From DAOLCO01 sp964612555 (GTDB lineage: Bacteria > Bdellovibrionota_C > UBA2361 > SZUA-149 > DAOLCO01), in contig CAZTBW010000006.1 of NCBI GenBank assembly GCA_964612555.1, positions 1-64,000 on the forward strand: a DNA stretch of 64,000 nt, written 5' to 3'. The number at the start of each line of letters is the position of its first letter. Position 1 is the first letter of the stretch. Below the pieces are notes generated by a model. The model made no database searches. It saw nothing but the letters and a program-made list of their open reading frames with translations, and was not told where the DNA came from. A program made the translations under genes and the position numbers. Positions 17,882-27,656 of this stretch are shown piece by piece.

Positions 17882-18448
17882 TTACGATTTAACCGTACTT
17901 GCTTCTTTTGGAAGAATGCCGTGGAGTTTGAGCTGGGTGACCAGTTCTATTATTGAAACTCGTTCTATTTTGAATTCCTCTTCTGTGCCGGGATTTATGC
18001 AAAAGGTGTCAGTGCCTGCCTGGACAGCCATTTCAAGGATTAGGGGAGCTGAGAGAAGTAGTCCGTGGAAATCTTCAAGACCTGAAATGCAGTGGACAAG
18101 GCAACTTTCTGTAAATACAGGAAGAATCATCTTTCCTTCTTCTGTAGTGAGCTGAACAAGAGGGATATTGGTGCCGGGCTGGTAATATCCAAAACCTTCT
18201 TCATCTATCTTCAGGGTCTCTGATTCAGGTAGTTCAGGTGCTTCGAGGGTAAGTACAATGAGGTCGCTCTGGAGAAAAATGCGTAGAAAACCATCAAGGT
18301 TTCTCTTGTTTTCAGAATAGAGCATTGCCCTAATAGCTGATCTAAGTTGTGAATTTATTATGGAATTTACCGGGTCAGGTAATTCCACCTCTGTATATTC
18401 CATCTCAAGTCCCTTTGAGTTAAGTGCTAGTATAGTCAATTCGGGCAT
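17882..18448 (-). CDS. SseB-like protein
   Basis: The 188-residue protein resembles the SseB N-terminal domain family. The pattern VQLTTEEGKMILPVFTE, then a helix, LLLSAPLILEMAVQAGTDTFCINPGTEEEFKI and a final IIELVTQL is characteristic. These domains are soluble and of uncertain biochemical function; some occur near secretion or stress genes. The first 60 residues have SIINSQLRSAIRAMLYSENK, fitting the usual N-terminal helix. It is monocistronic and divergent from the DtxR-like gene. Confidence 0.6.
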   Translation of the reverse strand: MPELTILALNSKGLEMEYTEVELPDPVNSIINSQLRSAIRAMLYSENKRNLDGFLRIFLQSDLIVLTLEAPELPESETLKIDEEGFGYYQPGTNIPLVQLTTEEGKMILPVFTESCLVHCISGLEDFHGLLLSAPLILEMAVQAGTDTFCINPGTEEEFKIERVSIIELVTQLKLHGILPKEASTVKS

Positions 18449-18454
18449 AGATTA

Positions 18455-18479
18455 TTAAAACTTGATCATTTTGTTTTAA
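18455..18479. promoter_or_regulatory. Inverted repeat between divergent genes
   Basis: TTAAAAC and GTTTTAA are separated by 11 bases containing TGATCA. The site lies between the divergent SseB-like gene and the DtxR-like regulator and could be an operator for that regulator. AT-richness makes chance occurrence possible. Confidence 0.3.
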
Positions 18480-18588
18480 AAGCAGCTAGAGCACTGAAAA
18501 GTACTTGCTTTACATACCAAACAGATGGTGATATAAGTTTTAAGAGTTTGGCTTGCTCTGCAAGTGTTAATTTGAAGGAACATTGAGT

Positions 18589-19005
18589 ATGACAGAATCA
18601 ACTACCGAAGTCTGGAAAGAGTTTAGCGAAAACGAAATAACCCATAGTGCGGCACACCATCTTCTTGCTATATACGAGCTGCATGACAATCGCGGGTATG
18701 CCCGGGTAACTGATGTTGCAAAATTTCTTGATATTACAACAGGTTCTGCCAGTACGAACCTTAAAAGTTTAAAAACAAAAGGTCTTATTGAAGAGGATGA
18801 TAACAAATTTCTTTCATTGTCTGTTGAAGGAAAGAAACTTACAGAAGCCATTCTTGAAAGAAGGAAGATTCTTGAGAACTTTTTTACTTCGGTACTTGGT
18901 GTTTCCGACGAACAGTCCAGCATTGATGCCTGTAAGACTGAACACCTTCTTAGCGAAGAGACAACTGCAAAAATGGCTGAATTTGCAAGTAGGCATAATT
19001 ACTAG
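18589..19005 (+). CDS. DtxR/MntR-family metal-dependent regulator
   Basis: This is a metal-responsive transcription regulator, 138 residues. The N-terminal winged helix has ARVTDVAKFLDITTGSASTNLKSLKTKGLIEE (recognition helix). The dimerisation/metal domain has RRKILENFFTSVLGV and IDACKTEHLLSEE, where Cys115, Glu118 and His119 correspond to DtxR primary-site ligands. It lacks the C-terminal SH3 domain, as in MntR. A TTG start two codons upstream is possible, but AAGGAA at 18575-18580 is spaced 8 bases from ATG 18589. The regulated metal (iron or manganese) cannot be decided. Confidence 0.85.
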   Translation: MTESTTEVWKEFSENEITHSAAHHLLAIYELHDNRGYARVTDVAKFLDITTGSASTNLKSLKTKGLIEEDDNKFLSLSVEGKKLTEAILERRKILENFFTSVLGVSDEQSSIDACKTEHLLSEETTAKMAEFASRHNY

Positions 19006-19237
19006 TACTACTTCAAATTAATTTTCACTAATAAATATAGCGTAGCACTACAATAAATGGCATCTACCTGCATCTGACCTCATAATGGTTTATACGCTAA
19101 AATAAATTCTGTTTATTTATTGATCTTTGACAAGTTGCTTATGGGTATTTTCCACACCCACTGTATGTGTCGTGTGGGAGAGAGCTGGTGTAGGTTTTCT
19201 TCCTTGTTTAGGAAATTTATTTTGAAAGGGTTTTTAT

Positions 19238-19750
19238 ATGGCAAAGAATACAAGAAATGTAGCTTTGTATGCGTTGAAGAATTTTATTGCAAGAGACGAG
19301 CAGTACAAAGATTTTCGTTCTGCCTTGAGGAGTGGTTCATCTGAAGAAATGCAACATGCACTCGATCAGGTGATGCTCACGAGCGTTAAACTGGGGAACG
19401 TGTTTATATTGAAACTTGCTTTAAAAGCGGGAGCCAATGTGCAGGCAAGAACTGAAAATGGGAACACCGCCGCTCACATCGCATCTTCTTTGGGCAATGA
19501 TGAAGCTATCAAATTGCTTTCTGAAGCAGGTTTCGATTATGAAATTTGTGATGGGATAGGAAGGGATGCACTGTATATTTACTGCAATAATGTTTCCGAG
19601 GAAAATTTACGCAAAGAGATCAAAAGATTGGAGGCTAAGATCTCTTGCATTAAGGATGTTCTGGCAGTAAGAGCGTGGGAAGAGAGAGAGGCACGACCCG
19701 TCCTCACGGCGAATTCTCCAAGCGTGAATTCGGTCTACGCCCTTGTATAA
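19238..19750 (+). CDS. Ankyrin-repeat protein
   Basis: The 170-residue protein has at least two ankyrin-type repeats (about residues 61-115): VFILKLALKAGANVQARTENGNTAAHIASSLGN then DEAIKLLSEAGFDYEICDGIGRDAL. A charged helix (LRKEIKRLEAKI) follows, probably a coiled coil. No signal peptide is present. It has an AAAGGG ribosome site and an unusually long leader with a CCACAC/GTGTGG stem at 19152-19177. Ankyrin proteins mediate protein binding; the partner is unknown. Confidence 0.75.
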   Translation: MAKNTRNVALYALKNFIARDEQYKDFRSALRSGSSEEMQHALDQVMLTSVKLGNVFILKLALKAGANVQARTENGNTAAHIASSLGNDEAIKLLSEAGFDYEICDGIGRDALYIYCNNVSEENLRKEIKRLEAKISCIKDVLAVRAWEEREARPVLTANSPSVNSVYALV

Positions 19751-19785
19751 CTTCTCCTAACTTCTCTTTTCGTTTACGGTTTACC

Positions 19786-19823
19786 CCCTGGTCGATGCAA
19801 AAACATCGACCAGGGATTTTCTC
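19786..19823 (+). terminator. Strong bidirectional hairpin terminator
   Basis: A perfect 12-bp stem CCCTGGTCGATG / CATCGACCAGGG with a 6-base A-rich loop is followed by ATTTTCTC. It lies between the convergent ankyrin gene and the protease gene. Confidence 0.8.
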
Positions 19824-19848
19824 TCCCCTCACTACACGTTCCGTGACA

Positions 19849-21138
19849 TTATTTTTTTACAATAAAAGAGATTTGAGTTTTGTTGTCTTTCAGGGATGCG
19901 ATTCTCAGGCTGTGTGCTTCCTGGTGCTCTGTCTGTAGATTATAGGAAGTATTTATTTCAAGCGATTCCAGACCGAACCTTTTTTTAAAGAGATCTGCTA
20001 TTTCCAAAAGAAATTTTTCCTGAGCAAGGGGTGTCTCCCATGCATGCTCCCAGGTGATATATCTACTACTGGTACTTTCATAAAAACAGATTCTATCGTC
20101 CTGCCATCTGGAGGCAATAGTGGGAGCAATGTGTGTTTTATTATATGCAATCAGGAATGTACTTGTCCCAAATTCACCCAGAATATCTTCAAAAGTTAAA
20201 GAATAAACCTCATCCTCGAATGAAGGAGTCTGATCACAGGTAAGCTTTTTTACAGGGAGAGGAGAGTGTGGATTATTTATCCTTTCAAGATATTTTTCAG
20301 GATGAAGGATTTCATTACTTCCGAGGGGAGGGTTTTTAAGCGCACTGTTTATGGCATCAAGTCCACCTTCTTTGGTAATTGCATGAGCAAACTTTAAACC
20401 GCTGATGTAGGGGAATAGCAACATTGCCTGCAAAGCCGCAGGTGTGTCTTTCATGCTTCCCCCAAATGAGGCAGCAACGATTGTCTGGAGCATAAAACTT
20501 GAAACACTTTCATCTTCCTGTATTGAAGGGAGTCCAATCAGCCTTCTTGAATAATCAGTCATAACAAGCGTTGCATCACCTTCAATAAGCGCAGCACGGG
20601 CTATGAGCTCATCACTGAATAAAGATTCATCCATGATACTTTCAAGATCAAAGTGCTGATCTTGTAGTGCGTGAGTCAATTCATGGATTGCGATAGGGTC
20701 TTGAAGGTTTATGGGCATCCAGGACGCCATGGCATAGTACTTTTTTTCAGGATTATAGTAACCGCCGACCTGATCTTTATATAGTTTAACAATACCACTC
20801 TTATAGGCATAATCAGAAGGAATAACCCCCAGGGCTTTAAATATAATTTCTTCTTTTTCAAGCTTTTTTGCAGTAATTTCCTTACTTAGTAGATAGTCCA
20901 GATACGCTTCAACTTCTTCTTTTGAGGTCAATTTACAAGGCACTTCTTTGAGAAATGAAAGTGCTCTGAGAGAAGGAAGTTCACTAATGAGATCATCTAC
21001 CCGATCACAGCCGGCAGAAGAGTTTTCTGACGCAATAGCCCCCGATACTTCCTCAGATATAAGATCGTTTTTCCAGACTACGGTCGTGGAAAGAAGAATT
21101 AGAAGGAATAAGAAATTACTTTTTTTTCGCATCTTCAT
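19849..21138 (-). CDS. Exported HEXXH zinc metalloprotease-like protein
   Basis: This is a secreted putative zinc protease of unknown substrate. An N-terminal hydrophobic signal (about residues 8-22) precedes a domain with IAIHELTHALQDQHFDL (zinc-binding HELTH, 152-156) and a downstream ALIEGDAT, where Glu186 could be the third ligand of a gluzincin-type site. The HELTHALQDQH string is shared by a family of uncharacterised exported proteins. Its start overlaps the end of the small lipoprotein gene by 23 bases (a second ATG at 21132 is equally possible), so the two are translationally coupled. Confidence 0.7.
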   Translation of the reverse strand: MKMRKKSNFLFLLILLSTTVVWKNDLISEEVSGAIASENSSAGCDRVDDLISELPSLRALSFLKEVPCKLTSKEEVEAYLDYLLSKEITAKKLEKEEIIFKALGVIPSDYAYKSGIVKLYKDQVGGYYNPEKKYYAMASWMPINLQDPIAIHELTHALQDQHFDLESIMDESLFSDELIARAALIEGDATLVMTDYSRRLIGLPSIQEDESVSSFMLQTIVAASFGGSMKDTPAALQAMLLFPYISGLKFAHAITKEGGLDAINSALKNPPLGSNEILHPEKYLERINNPHSPLPVKKLTCDQTPSFEDEVYSLTFEDILGEFGTSTFLIAYNKTHIAPTIASRWQDDRICFYESTSSRYITWEHAWETPLAQEKFLLEIADLFKKRFGLESLEINTSYNLQTEHQEAHSLRIASLKDNKTQISFIVKK

Positions 21139-21382
21139 TAATTTTTTTCATCTGCTGAACCAGAACTGATGTTTTTGTGGAGTTGTCTTCACATTCTTTG
21201 GAAAGTTTTTTTATATAATCGTGATTACGTTCAGTCTCCCCGGTGGTTCTTTTTATCTGATTTGCTTCAAACACAGAAATTGTTTTTTGAGAAGTACAGG
21301 CACCAAGAGTACACACCAAAATAGAAAGTAATAGCATGTACCGTCTTTTTGAATGGAGAAGATCAGAGATTTTAAACTTCAT
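21116..21382 (-). CDS. Small putative lipoprotein
   Basis: With the ATG at 21382 the product is 88 residues, with a hydrophobic segment MLLLSILVCTLGAC ending in a lipobox-like L-G-A-C. An upstream in-frame start at 21421 would put 13 extra residues before a poor signal and overlap the region upstream of uvrA, so it is not preferred. The mature part is charged and helical (ERNHDYIKKLSKECEDN, VLVQQMKKINEDAKKK). It overlaps the HEXXH protease gene, so the pair may work together at the membrane. Confidence 0.6.
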   Translation of the reverse strand: MKFKISDLLHSKRRYMLLLSILVCTLGACTSQKTISVFEANQIKRTTGETERNHDYIKKLSKECEDNSTKTSVLVQQMKKINEDAKKK

Positions 21383-21462
21383 ACGCTTTACGCTCTTTCT
21401 ATTGTTGTAATTTGAGTACATACTACAGTATTAATTATATATATCTACCACTAATCTTCAAT

Positions 21463-24400
21463 ATGCAAAAAGATGTCAAATTCAGCTCTCTCCCTGAGTC
21501 AAAAAGCGAGCTCCAGATTCAAGGGTTAAGGGAGAATAATTTTAAAAATGTAAATTTTAACATCCCACATGATCAAATTAACGTAGTGTGTGGTCCCTCA
21601 GGTTCCGGAAAGACGACCCTTGCTTTTGATACAATTTATGCAGAAGGAGGGAGAAGGTATATTGAGACTTTTAATCCTTATACCAGACAATTTCTGGATC
21701 GCCTCAAAGAGCCTGACTCTGATGGGCTGAAGAATGTCCGCCCGGCACTTGCTCTTGAACAAAGAAACCGTGTAACGTCCTCACGTTCTACCGTTGGAAC
21801 CCTTACGGATATAAATGATTATTTAAAAATTTTCTGGTCACAACAAGCAGAGCTTCACTGTCCTAAATGTAAGCTGCCAGTAAGAAAGTATACCCCTGAT
21901 GAAGTTGTAAATGAGGTGCTTTCAAAAAATAAAGATTCTGATAACCAAATCCTTATCACGTTTGAGATACCCCTTAAGTCTAAAGCAAGTAAAAAATCAG
22001 TATCAGAGATGCTTCAGAGTCAGGGGTTTCAGCGATTTGTTGTTTTAAAAAAGCAACTGGAGATTTATCGCATTGAAGCACTACCGGAGGTTCTTACCAA
22101 GAGCGCTTCTACTGTTACAATAGTAGTTGATCGTATTTCACTTGGCGCTGATGGTTCTGATATAAAAGACCTTCGTACTCGCCTTGTTTCGAGTGTAGGG
22201 CAGGCATACAATTTTTCAAGAGGTACCTGCGGAGTAATTTTTACTTCATCTGATGGATACACCATAATTAATTACAAAAATAATTATAGTTGTGTTTCCT
22301 GTCATAATGAATTTACTGCTCCTACTCCTTCACTCTTTTCTTTTAATAGCGCAATAGGGGCATGTAAAGAGTGCCAGGGTTTCGGTAAGGTTTTAAAAAT
22401 AGATCCTCTGAAATGTATTCCTGATGAGAACAAATCTATTGAAGAGGGAGCTGTTATCTGTTGGGAAGGTCCTGCTGCAAGAAGAGAGAGAGCTGCGCTC
22501 TATACCTATTGTGAGTCTGAAGAAATACCAGTCAAGGTAGCCTGGAAGGCGCTTTCCAAGGTGCAGCAACAAAAGATTTTGAATGGTGGGATTGATCAAG
22601 CAAAAAAAGTTTCTTCGAAAAAAAAAGCTGTAAAATTTAAAGGTGTATTTCCCTGGTTTGAAATGCTTCAGGGTAAAAGACACAAAATGCACGTGCGGGT
22701 GTTTCTTGCCCGTTATCGAAGTGAATTTCTCTGTCCTTTATGTGAGGGATCAAGACTTTCACCTGAAGCCTCATCGTATACTATCAAGGGAATAACCTTA
22801 AAGTCTTTTTGGGAGCTTCCAATATCAGATGCTCTGGATTTTATGAACGAGTGTCCGGTTCCTAAAGAATCTGAAGTGGTACATCAGGAAATCATTTCAA
22901 GACTGGGCTATCTTGTACGGGTTGGTCTTTCCTATCTTACGCTTGACAGGCAGGCAAAAACCCTTTCCGGAGGTGAGTTCCAAAGAGTTAATCTTACCAC
23001 TATTCTTGGAACAAATCTGGTAAATACCACCCTGGTGCTTGATGAACCTACGATTGGCTTACATCCTCGAGATACGACTTCTCTGATTGGAACGATGCGA
23101 GATCTTCAGTCAAAGGGAAACTCACTTATAGTGGTTGAACATGACCCGGATGTGATTCAGTCTGCTGATAGAGTGTACGAGATTGGTCCTGCATCAGGAC
23201 GTGAAGGGGGAATGCTTGTTTTTGAAGGAGCTCCTGAAGAGTTATACTCTCAGGAAACTAAAACTGGTGCATATTTCAGAAAGGTTCAGAAAAATGAATT
23301 CTCATATTCGGAACACTTTAAAGAGAATGGTTCTTCCAAAAAGAAATCATACATTACAATTCAAAATGCGCATGCAAACAATTTAAAATATATAGCGGTT
23401 AAAATTCCTAAAGGAGTATTCAGCGTTCTTGCTGGAGTAAGTGGTTCGGGGAAATCTTCTTTAGTGTATGATTGTTTATATGAACCTGTGTCCAGGGAAG
23501 GTATTTCAAAGAAAGTAAAGGGACAATATTCTTCCATTCTTGGTTTGGAGGGTTTTTCAGAAGTGGTTCTTATAGATCAGCAACCTATAGGAAAGACTTC
23601 ACGTGCCAATCCCGGTACCTATACCAAGGCATGGGATATCTTTCGAGAATATCTGGCAGAAACTGAAAGTGCAAAGCAGCTTGGGCTTAGTAAATCTTCT
23701 TTTTCTTTTAATGTTGATGGAGGAAGATGTCCTGTCTGTAAGGGCAATGGCAGCGTCAAGATAGAAATGCAGTTTCTTACCGATGTGTATGTTGAGTGCG
23801 AGGTTTGCCAGGGGAGGAGATTTCTTGATCAGGTACTTACCGTTCAGCTTGGTAATAAAAATGTGTATCAATGGCTTCAGACAAGTATCTCTGATGTGTA
23901 TGAGGAGCTTGAGAGTTTACCGGATATGCACAAAAATAAAAAAATTGCTGATGCTTTAAAACCTCTGTGTGCACTCGGTTTAGGGTATCTTCCTTTAGGG
24001 CATCCTCTCAGTGCACTTTCAGGAGGAGAGGCACAGCGTCTAAAACTTGCTTCTTTTATTGGTGGCAGAGATAAAAAATCTTGTGTGATTATCCTTGATG
24101 AACCAAGTACGGGTCTTCATCCCTCGGATATAGAACTTCTTATGAACTGTATTCGATCTCTTGTTGCTCATGGACATACGGTGCTGTGTGTTGAACATAA
24201 TCTTGATATTATCAGGGCGGCAGATTGGCTCATAGAAATAGGTCCGGAAGGGGGCGCTGAGGGAGGGCATCTTCTACTTGAGGGAGTTCCAAAAGAACTT
24301 CTTGATGATACTTCCTGTGTTACGCCTACTTTGGTACACCTGAGAAAATCTTTCTCCGGGGTTTTTTCTGGAGCATCTTCTCAGGTATCATCCAATGGTG

Positions 24401-26922
24401 TGCCTTACATACGAGAGACTGTTTCAAAGGATATTCAGATTATTGGAGCCCGTGAACATAATTTAAAGAATATATCTGTTCAGATTCCTGAAAATTCCCT
24501 TACCGTTGTTACAGGGGTGTCAGGGTCGGGTAAGTCAACCCTTGCATTTGATATTTTGTTTTCAGAAGGACAGCGCAGGTTCATTGATTGCCTCTCTCCA
24601 TATGCTCGCCAATATATTAAACAAAGTGCACGACCTGAAGTAGATCAGGTATTGGGAATTTCTCCTACTATTGCAGTATCTCAGAGAACAGCACCTCCTC
24701 TGGGTATCTCTACTCTTGGGACAGTTACGGAGGTATATCAGTATCTTCGTTTACTGTATTCAAAGGTTGGTACGCAGCACTGTAGTAAGGATGGTGCCCC
24801 GGTAGAGGATTTTTCACCTGAACGCCTGCTTGATGAACTGCTTGAACGATATGAAGGGAAGAAAATATTTATTTTTTCACCAGTCGTATCAGGAAGGAAA
24901 GGGCATTATTCGGAAATCTTTCAGCGTGCTGCAAAAGCTGAAATAACTCACGCAAGGATTGATGGTTCTTATGTGAGTATTACTGAGGAGACTAGGCTTG
25001 CTCGTCACAAACTTCACTGGATATCTTTGCTTTCTGCTCAGCTTGGGGTCTCTGAAAAGAATCGGATGATGCTTCACCATGCAATTTCGCAGGCATTGGT
25101 ACTTTCAGGTGGGACGATAGAAATTGCTCTAAGTCCTCATGACGAGCCCGAGGTTTTTAGTACCGCACGAGTATGTCCAAAGTGTAAAACCGGATATATG
25201 CCACTTGATCCCCAGGATTTTTCTTTTAGAAGTTTACGAGGCATGTGTCATACCTGTGGAGGGAGAGGGTATGTAACAGGAGCAAACGAGAGAGAGCGAA
25301 AAGTATGCAGTAATTGTAAAGGTACCCGACTTGGCGCAATCGGAAGGAATGTTACTCTTTTTGGAAAAAATATTCATGAATTAAGTCTTATGACTGCTCC
25401 CGTCCTTGTTCGTTTTTTTGATACCCATGAGTTTCCTCAGCGGCTTAAGCCCGTTACGGAGCCACTTGTGACGGAGCTTTTGGGCATTCTTCGGTTGATT
25501 GACCAGATAGGGCTTGCTTATTTATCTCTTGATCGGGATGCTTCAAGTCTTTCTGGTGGTGAAGCACAGCGACTTCGTCTTGCAAAAAGTTTCGGAGCTC
25601 CCTTATCGGGAGTGTGTTATGTGCTTGATGAACCGAGTATTGGGCTACACCCCAGTGATCATGAACAACTTATGGAAACTCTTCGTAAGATGCGTGATCA
25701 GGGTAATACCGTTGTTGTGGTAGAACATGATGAGGATACCATCCGGGATGCTGACTATGTAATTGATATTGGACCACAGGGAGGATCTGGAGGGGGTTCA
25801 TTAGTGTATGCGGGAGAGGTTTCAGGACTTATCGAGAATGAAGATTCCATGACCGGTGCAGCTCTAAGAAAACGGGAAATACCAAAGCCGTATATCTCTG
25901 ATAAGAAGAAATTTGATTTTATATCACTTTCAGGGCTTACAAAAAATAATCTTAAAGGGGTTTCTGTAGAGATACCCAAGGGAGCATTGACTGCGGTAGT
26001 TGGTGTTTCAGGTGCAGGTAAGAGCTCTTTGGTGCACGGCTGTCTCTATCCTGCTATTCTTGAATCTTTTGAGGGTGAAGAGGAGCGAAAGAAGATTTCA
26101 GATAAGCACTGGAGCGATATCTCCGGGCTTGATCAAATTTCTCGTCTTATTGAAATTGATCAGAATTCAATTGGAAAAACCCCGGCAAGTACTCCTGCAT
26201 CTTTTCTTGGAGTGTTTAACTTGATACGGGATATTTTTGCTGAACTTCCAGAGGCAAAGATTCGTGGATTTACCCCATCTTATTTTTCTTATAATCGAGG
26301 AGAGGGACGATGTTCTGTTTGTGAAGGGAAAGGGTATATTACTATACCAATGAGTTTTCTTCCTGATGCAAAGACGCCTTGTGAAACGTGTAAAGGGCTT
26401 CGCTATGGAGAAGAAGCGTTGGAGGTAAAACTTCATGGACATTCTATTGGTGAAATACTACAGCTTACCATTTCTGATGCGTATGAACTTTTTACTGCCT
26501 ATGCCCGCGTGAAAAAATGCCTGGAATATGCAATAGAACTTGGTATTGGGTATATCACCCTTGGTCAAGGGTCTTTTACCTTGTCTGGTGGGGAAGCACA
26601 GCGCCTTAAAATAGCAAAAGAGTTAGGCAATCGGGAAGCAAAAGAGACTTTGTATCTTCTTGATGAACCGACTATCGGACTGCATATGGTAGATGTAGAA
26701 AAACTGCTTTCAGTCATTCGCCTGTTAGTCTCAAAAGAAAACACTGTGGTAGTTATTGAGCACAATCTGGATGTAGTACTTGCCGCAGACTATATCATAG
26801 AACTTGGTCCCAAGCCGGGAGATGAAGGGGGAGAGGTGTTGTTTCAGGGAACTTTGGAAACATTCCTGAAGTCAAAAAAGAAAACACCGACACTTGATCA
26901 GGTGAGAAAATATTTACTTTAG
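21463..26922 (+). CDS. uvrA: Double-length UvrA excinuclease subunit
   Basis: This is the damage-recognition ATPase of nucleotide excision repair, but with two complete UvrA units fused (1819 residues; ordinary UvrA has about 940). Four Walker A motifs are visible near residues 45-52, 658-666, 1018-1026 and 1513-1521, and four LSGGE signatures near 501, 851, 1362 and 1706. CxxC zinc modules lie in both halves (CPVCKGNG...CEVC and CSVCEGKG...CETC). ATG 21463 is preferred over 21412 because homology begins shortly after it. Double-length UvrA is known from Chlamydiae. It is followed after 24 bases by a deaminase gene. Confidence 0.95.
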   Translation: MQKDVKFSSLPESKSELQIQGLRENNFKNVNFNIPHDQINVVCGPSGSGKTTLAFDTIYAEGGRRYIETFNPYTRQFLDRLKEPDSDGLKNVRPALALEQRNRVTSSRSTVGTLTDINDYLKIFWSQQAELHCPKCKLPVRKYTPDEVVNEVLSKNKDSDNQILITFEIPLKSKASKKSVSEMLQSQGFQRFVVLKKQLEIYRIEALPEVLTKSASTVTIVVDRISLGADGSDIKDLRTRLVSSVGQAYNFSRGTCGVIFTSSDGYTIINYKNNYSCVSCHNEFTAPTPSLFSFNSAIGACKECQGFGKVLKIDPLKCIPDENKSIEEGAVICWEGPAARRERAALYTYCESEEIPVKVAWKALSKVQQQKILNGGIDQAKKVSSKKKAVKFKGVFPWFEMLQGKRHKMHVRVFLARYRSEFLCPLCEGSRLSPEASSYTIKGITLKSFWELPISDALDFMNECPVPKESEVVHQEIISRLGYLVRVGLSYLTLDRQAKTLSGGEFQRVNLTTILGTNLVNTTLVLDEPTIGLHPRDTTSLIGTMRDLQSKGNSLIVVEHDPDVIQSADRVYEIGPASGREGGMLVFEGAPEELYSQETKTGAYFRKVQKNEFSYSEHFKENGSSKKKSYITIQNAHANNLKYIAVKIPKGVFSVLAGVSGSGKSSLVYDCLYEPVSREGISKKVKGQYSSILGLEGFSEVVLIDQQPIGKTSRANPGTYTKAWDIFREYLAETESAKQLGLSKSSFSFNVDGGRCPVCKGNGSVKIEMQFLTDVYVECEVCQGRRFLDQVLTVQLGNKNVYQWLQTSISDVYEELESLPDMHKNKKIADALKPLCALGLGYLPLGHPLSALSGGEAQRLKLASFIGGRDKKSCVIILDEPSTGLHPSDIELLMNCIRSLVAHGHTVLCVEHNLDIIRAADWLIEIGPEGGAEGGHLLLEGVPKELLDDTSCVTPTLVHLRKSFSGVFSGASSQVSSNGVPYIRETVSKDIQIIGAREHNLKNISVQIPENSLTVVTGVSGSGKSTLAFDILFSEGQRRFIDCLSPYARQYIKQSARPEVDQVLGISPTIAVSQRTAPPLGISTLGTVTEVYQYLRLLYSKVGTQHCSKDGAPVEDFSPERLLDELLERYEGKKIFIFSPVVSGRKGHYSEIFQRAAKAEITHARIDGSYVSITEETRLARHKLHWISLLSAQLGVSEKNRMMLHHAISQALVLSGGTIEIALSPHDEPEVFSTARVCPKCKTGYMPLDPQDFSFRSLRGMCHTCGGRGYVTGANERERKVCSNCKGTRLGAIGRNVTLFGKNIHELSLMTAPVLVRFFDTHEFPQRLKPVTEPLVTELLGILRLIDQIGLAYLSLDRDASSLSGGEAQRLRLAKSFGAPLSGVCYVLDEPSIGLHPSDHEQLMETLRKMRDQGNTVVVVEHDEDTIRDADYVIDIGPQGGSGGGSLVYAGEVSGLIENEDSMTGAALRKREIPKPYISDKKKFDFISLSGLTKNNLKGVSVEIPKGALTAVVGVSGAGKSSLVHGCLYPAILESFEGEEERKKISDKHWSDISGLDQISRLIEIDQNSIGKTPASTPASFLGVFNLIRDIFAELPEAKIRGFTPSYFSYNRGEGRCSVCEGKGYITIPMSFLPDAKTPCETCKGLRYGEEALEVKLHGHSIGEILQLTISDAYELFTAYARVKKCLEYAIELGIGYITLGQGSFTLSGGEAQRLKIAKELGNREAKETLYLLDEPTIGLHMVDVEKLLSVIRLLVSKENTVVVIEHNLDVVLAADYIIELGPKPGDEGGEVLFQGTLETFLKSKKKTPTLDQVRKYLL

Positions 26923-26946
26923 TAGTGAGGTTAAAAGGAGAAAACG

Positions 26947-27546
26947 GTGAATAATAAAAAAATTGAAACCTGTATAAGTACCAATCTTCCAAATTGGGTT
27001 TCTGATGTGGTTGGGGCTTGGTCAGGAAATCTTGGTACTGATTCTGATGAGTTGATGGGGTATGCCCTTCAGTTACTTGAAAGACAAATAAAAGAGAAGA
27101 CAGGTGGACCTTTTGCGTCGATTATTGTTGGTGCTGATGGTTCATTGATCAGTGTTGGGGTGAATCTTGTGGTGCGTGATTCGGATTGTACGGCGCACGG
27201 AGAGACTGTGGCACTGCGTCTTGCGGGTGCAAAGTCTGGTTCTTTTAAATTGCCGACCGGTGCAACTCTGGTTACTACTGCCCAGATGTGTGGAATGTGT
27301 CTCACTGCACTTATCTGGGGCGGAGTGGCAAGAGTGATCATTGGTGCGCGTGCGGAGGATACTATTGAACACACCGGTTTTGATGAGGGCGCGATTCCCT
27401 ATGACTGGAGAGATCAGCTTGAAAAAAGGGGGATTGAAGTGCTTACGGATGTTCGGCGGGAGGAGTGTGTTTATATGCTTAAAAAATATGTTGAAGAGGG
27501 AGGCATTATCTACAACGGAGGATCGGCGGCTGGAGATCAGGCTTAG
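26947..27546 (+). CDS. Nucleoside deaminase
   Basis: This is a zinc-dependent deaminase of the cytidine/deoxycytidylate superfamily, guanine- or cytidine-deaminase-like branch. The zinc site is H84-x-E86 in CTAHGETVAL and C115xxC118 in TAQMCGMCLTALIWGG; the usual Pro before the first Cys is Met here. The late YDWRDQLEKRGIEV region resembles guanine-deaminase-like (GuaD/TadA-related) proteins. It starts with GTG, supported by AAGGAG at 26935-26940. Substrate (guanine, cytosine or another base) is unresolved. Confidence 0.8.
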   Translation: MNNKKIETCISTNLPNWVSDVVGAWSGNLGTDSDELMGYALQLLERQIKEKTGGPFASIIVGADGSLISVGVNLVVRDSDCTAHGETVALRLAGAKSGSFKLPTGATLVTTAQMCGMCLTALIWGGVARVIIGARAEDTIEHTGFDEGAIPYDWRDQLEKRGIEVLTDVRREECVYMLKKYVEEGGIIYNGGSAAGDQA

Positions 27547-27627
27547 GAAATACAATGGGTTAGAACTTTAACGACATTAAAAAATAGGGTTTTTAAGTAT
27601 TTTAATAATTTTTTATCCTCTCCTCCC

Positions 27628-27656
27628 TTGACTATTCGCCTCAGGGTGCTTACCTA
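27628..27656 (+). promoter_or_regulatory. Predicted promoter of groESL
   Basis: TTGACT at 27628-27633 and TACCTA at 27651-27656 are 17 bases apart. No CIRCE element (TTAGCACTC-N9-GAGTGCTAA) is present in 27547-27780, so HrcA control is not supported. The GC-rich motif CCCTTGAC could also be read as a heat-shock sigma -35. Confidence 0.5.
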
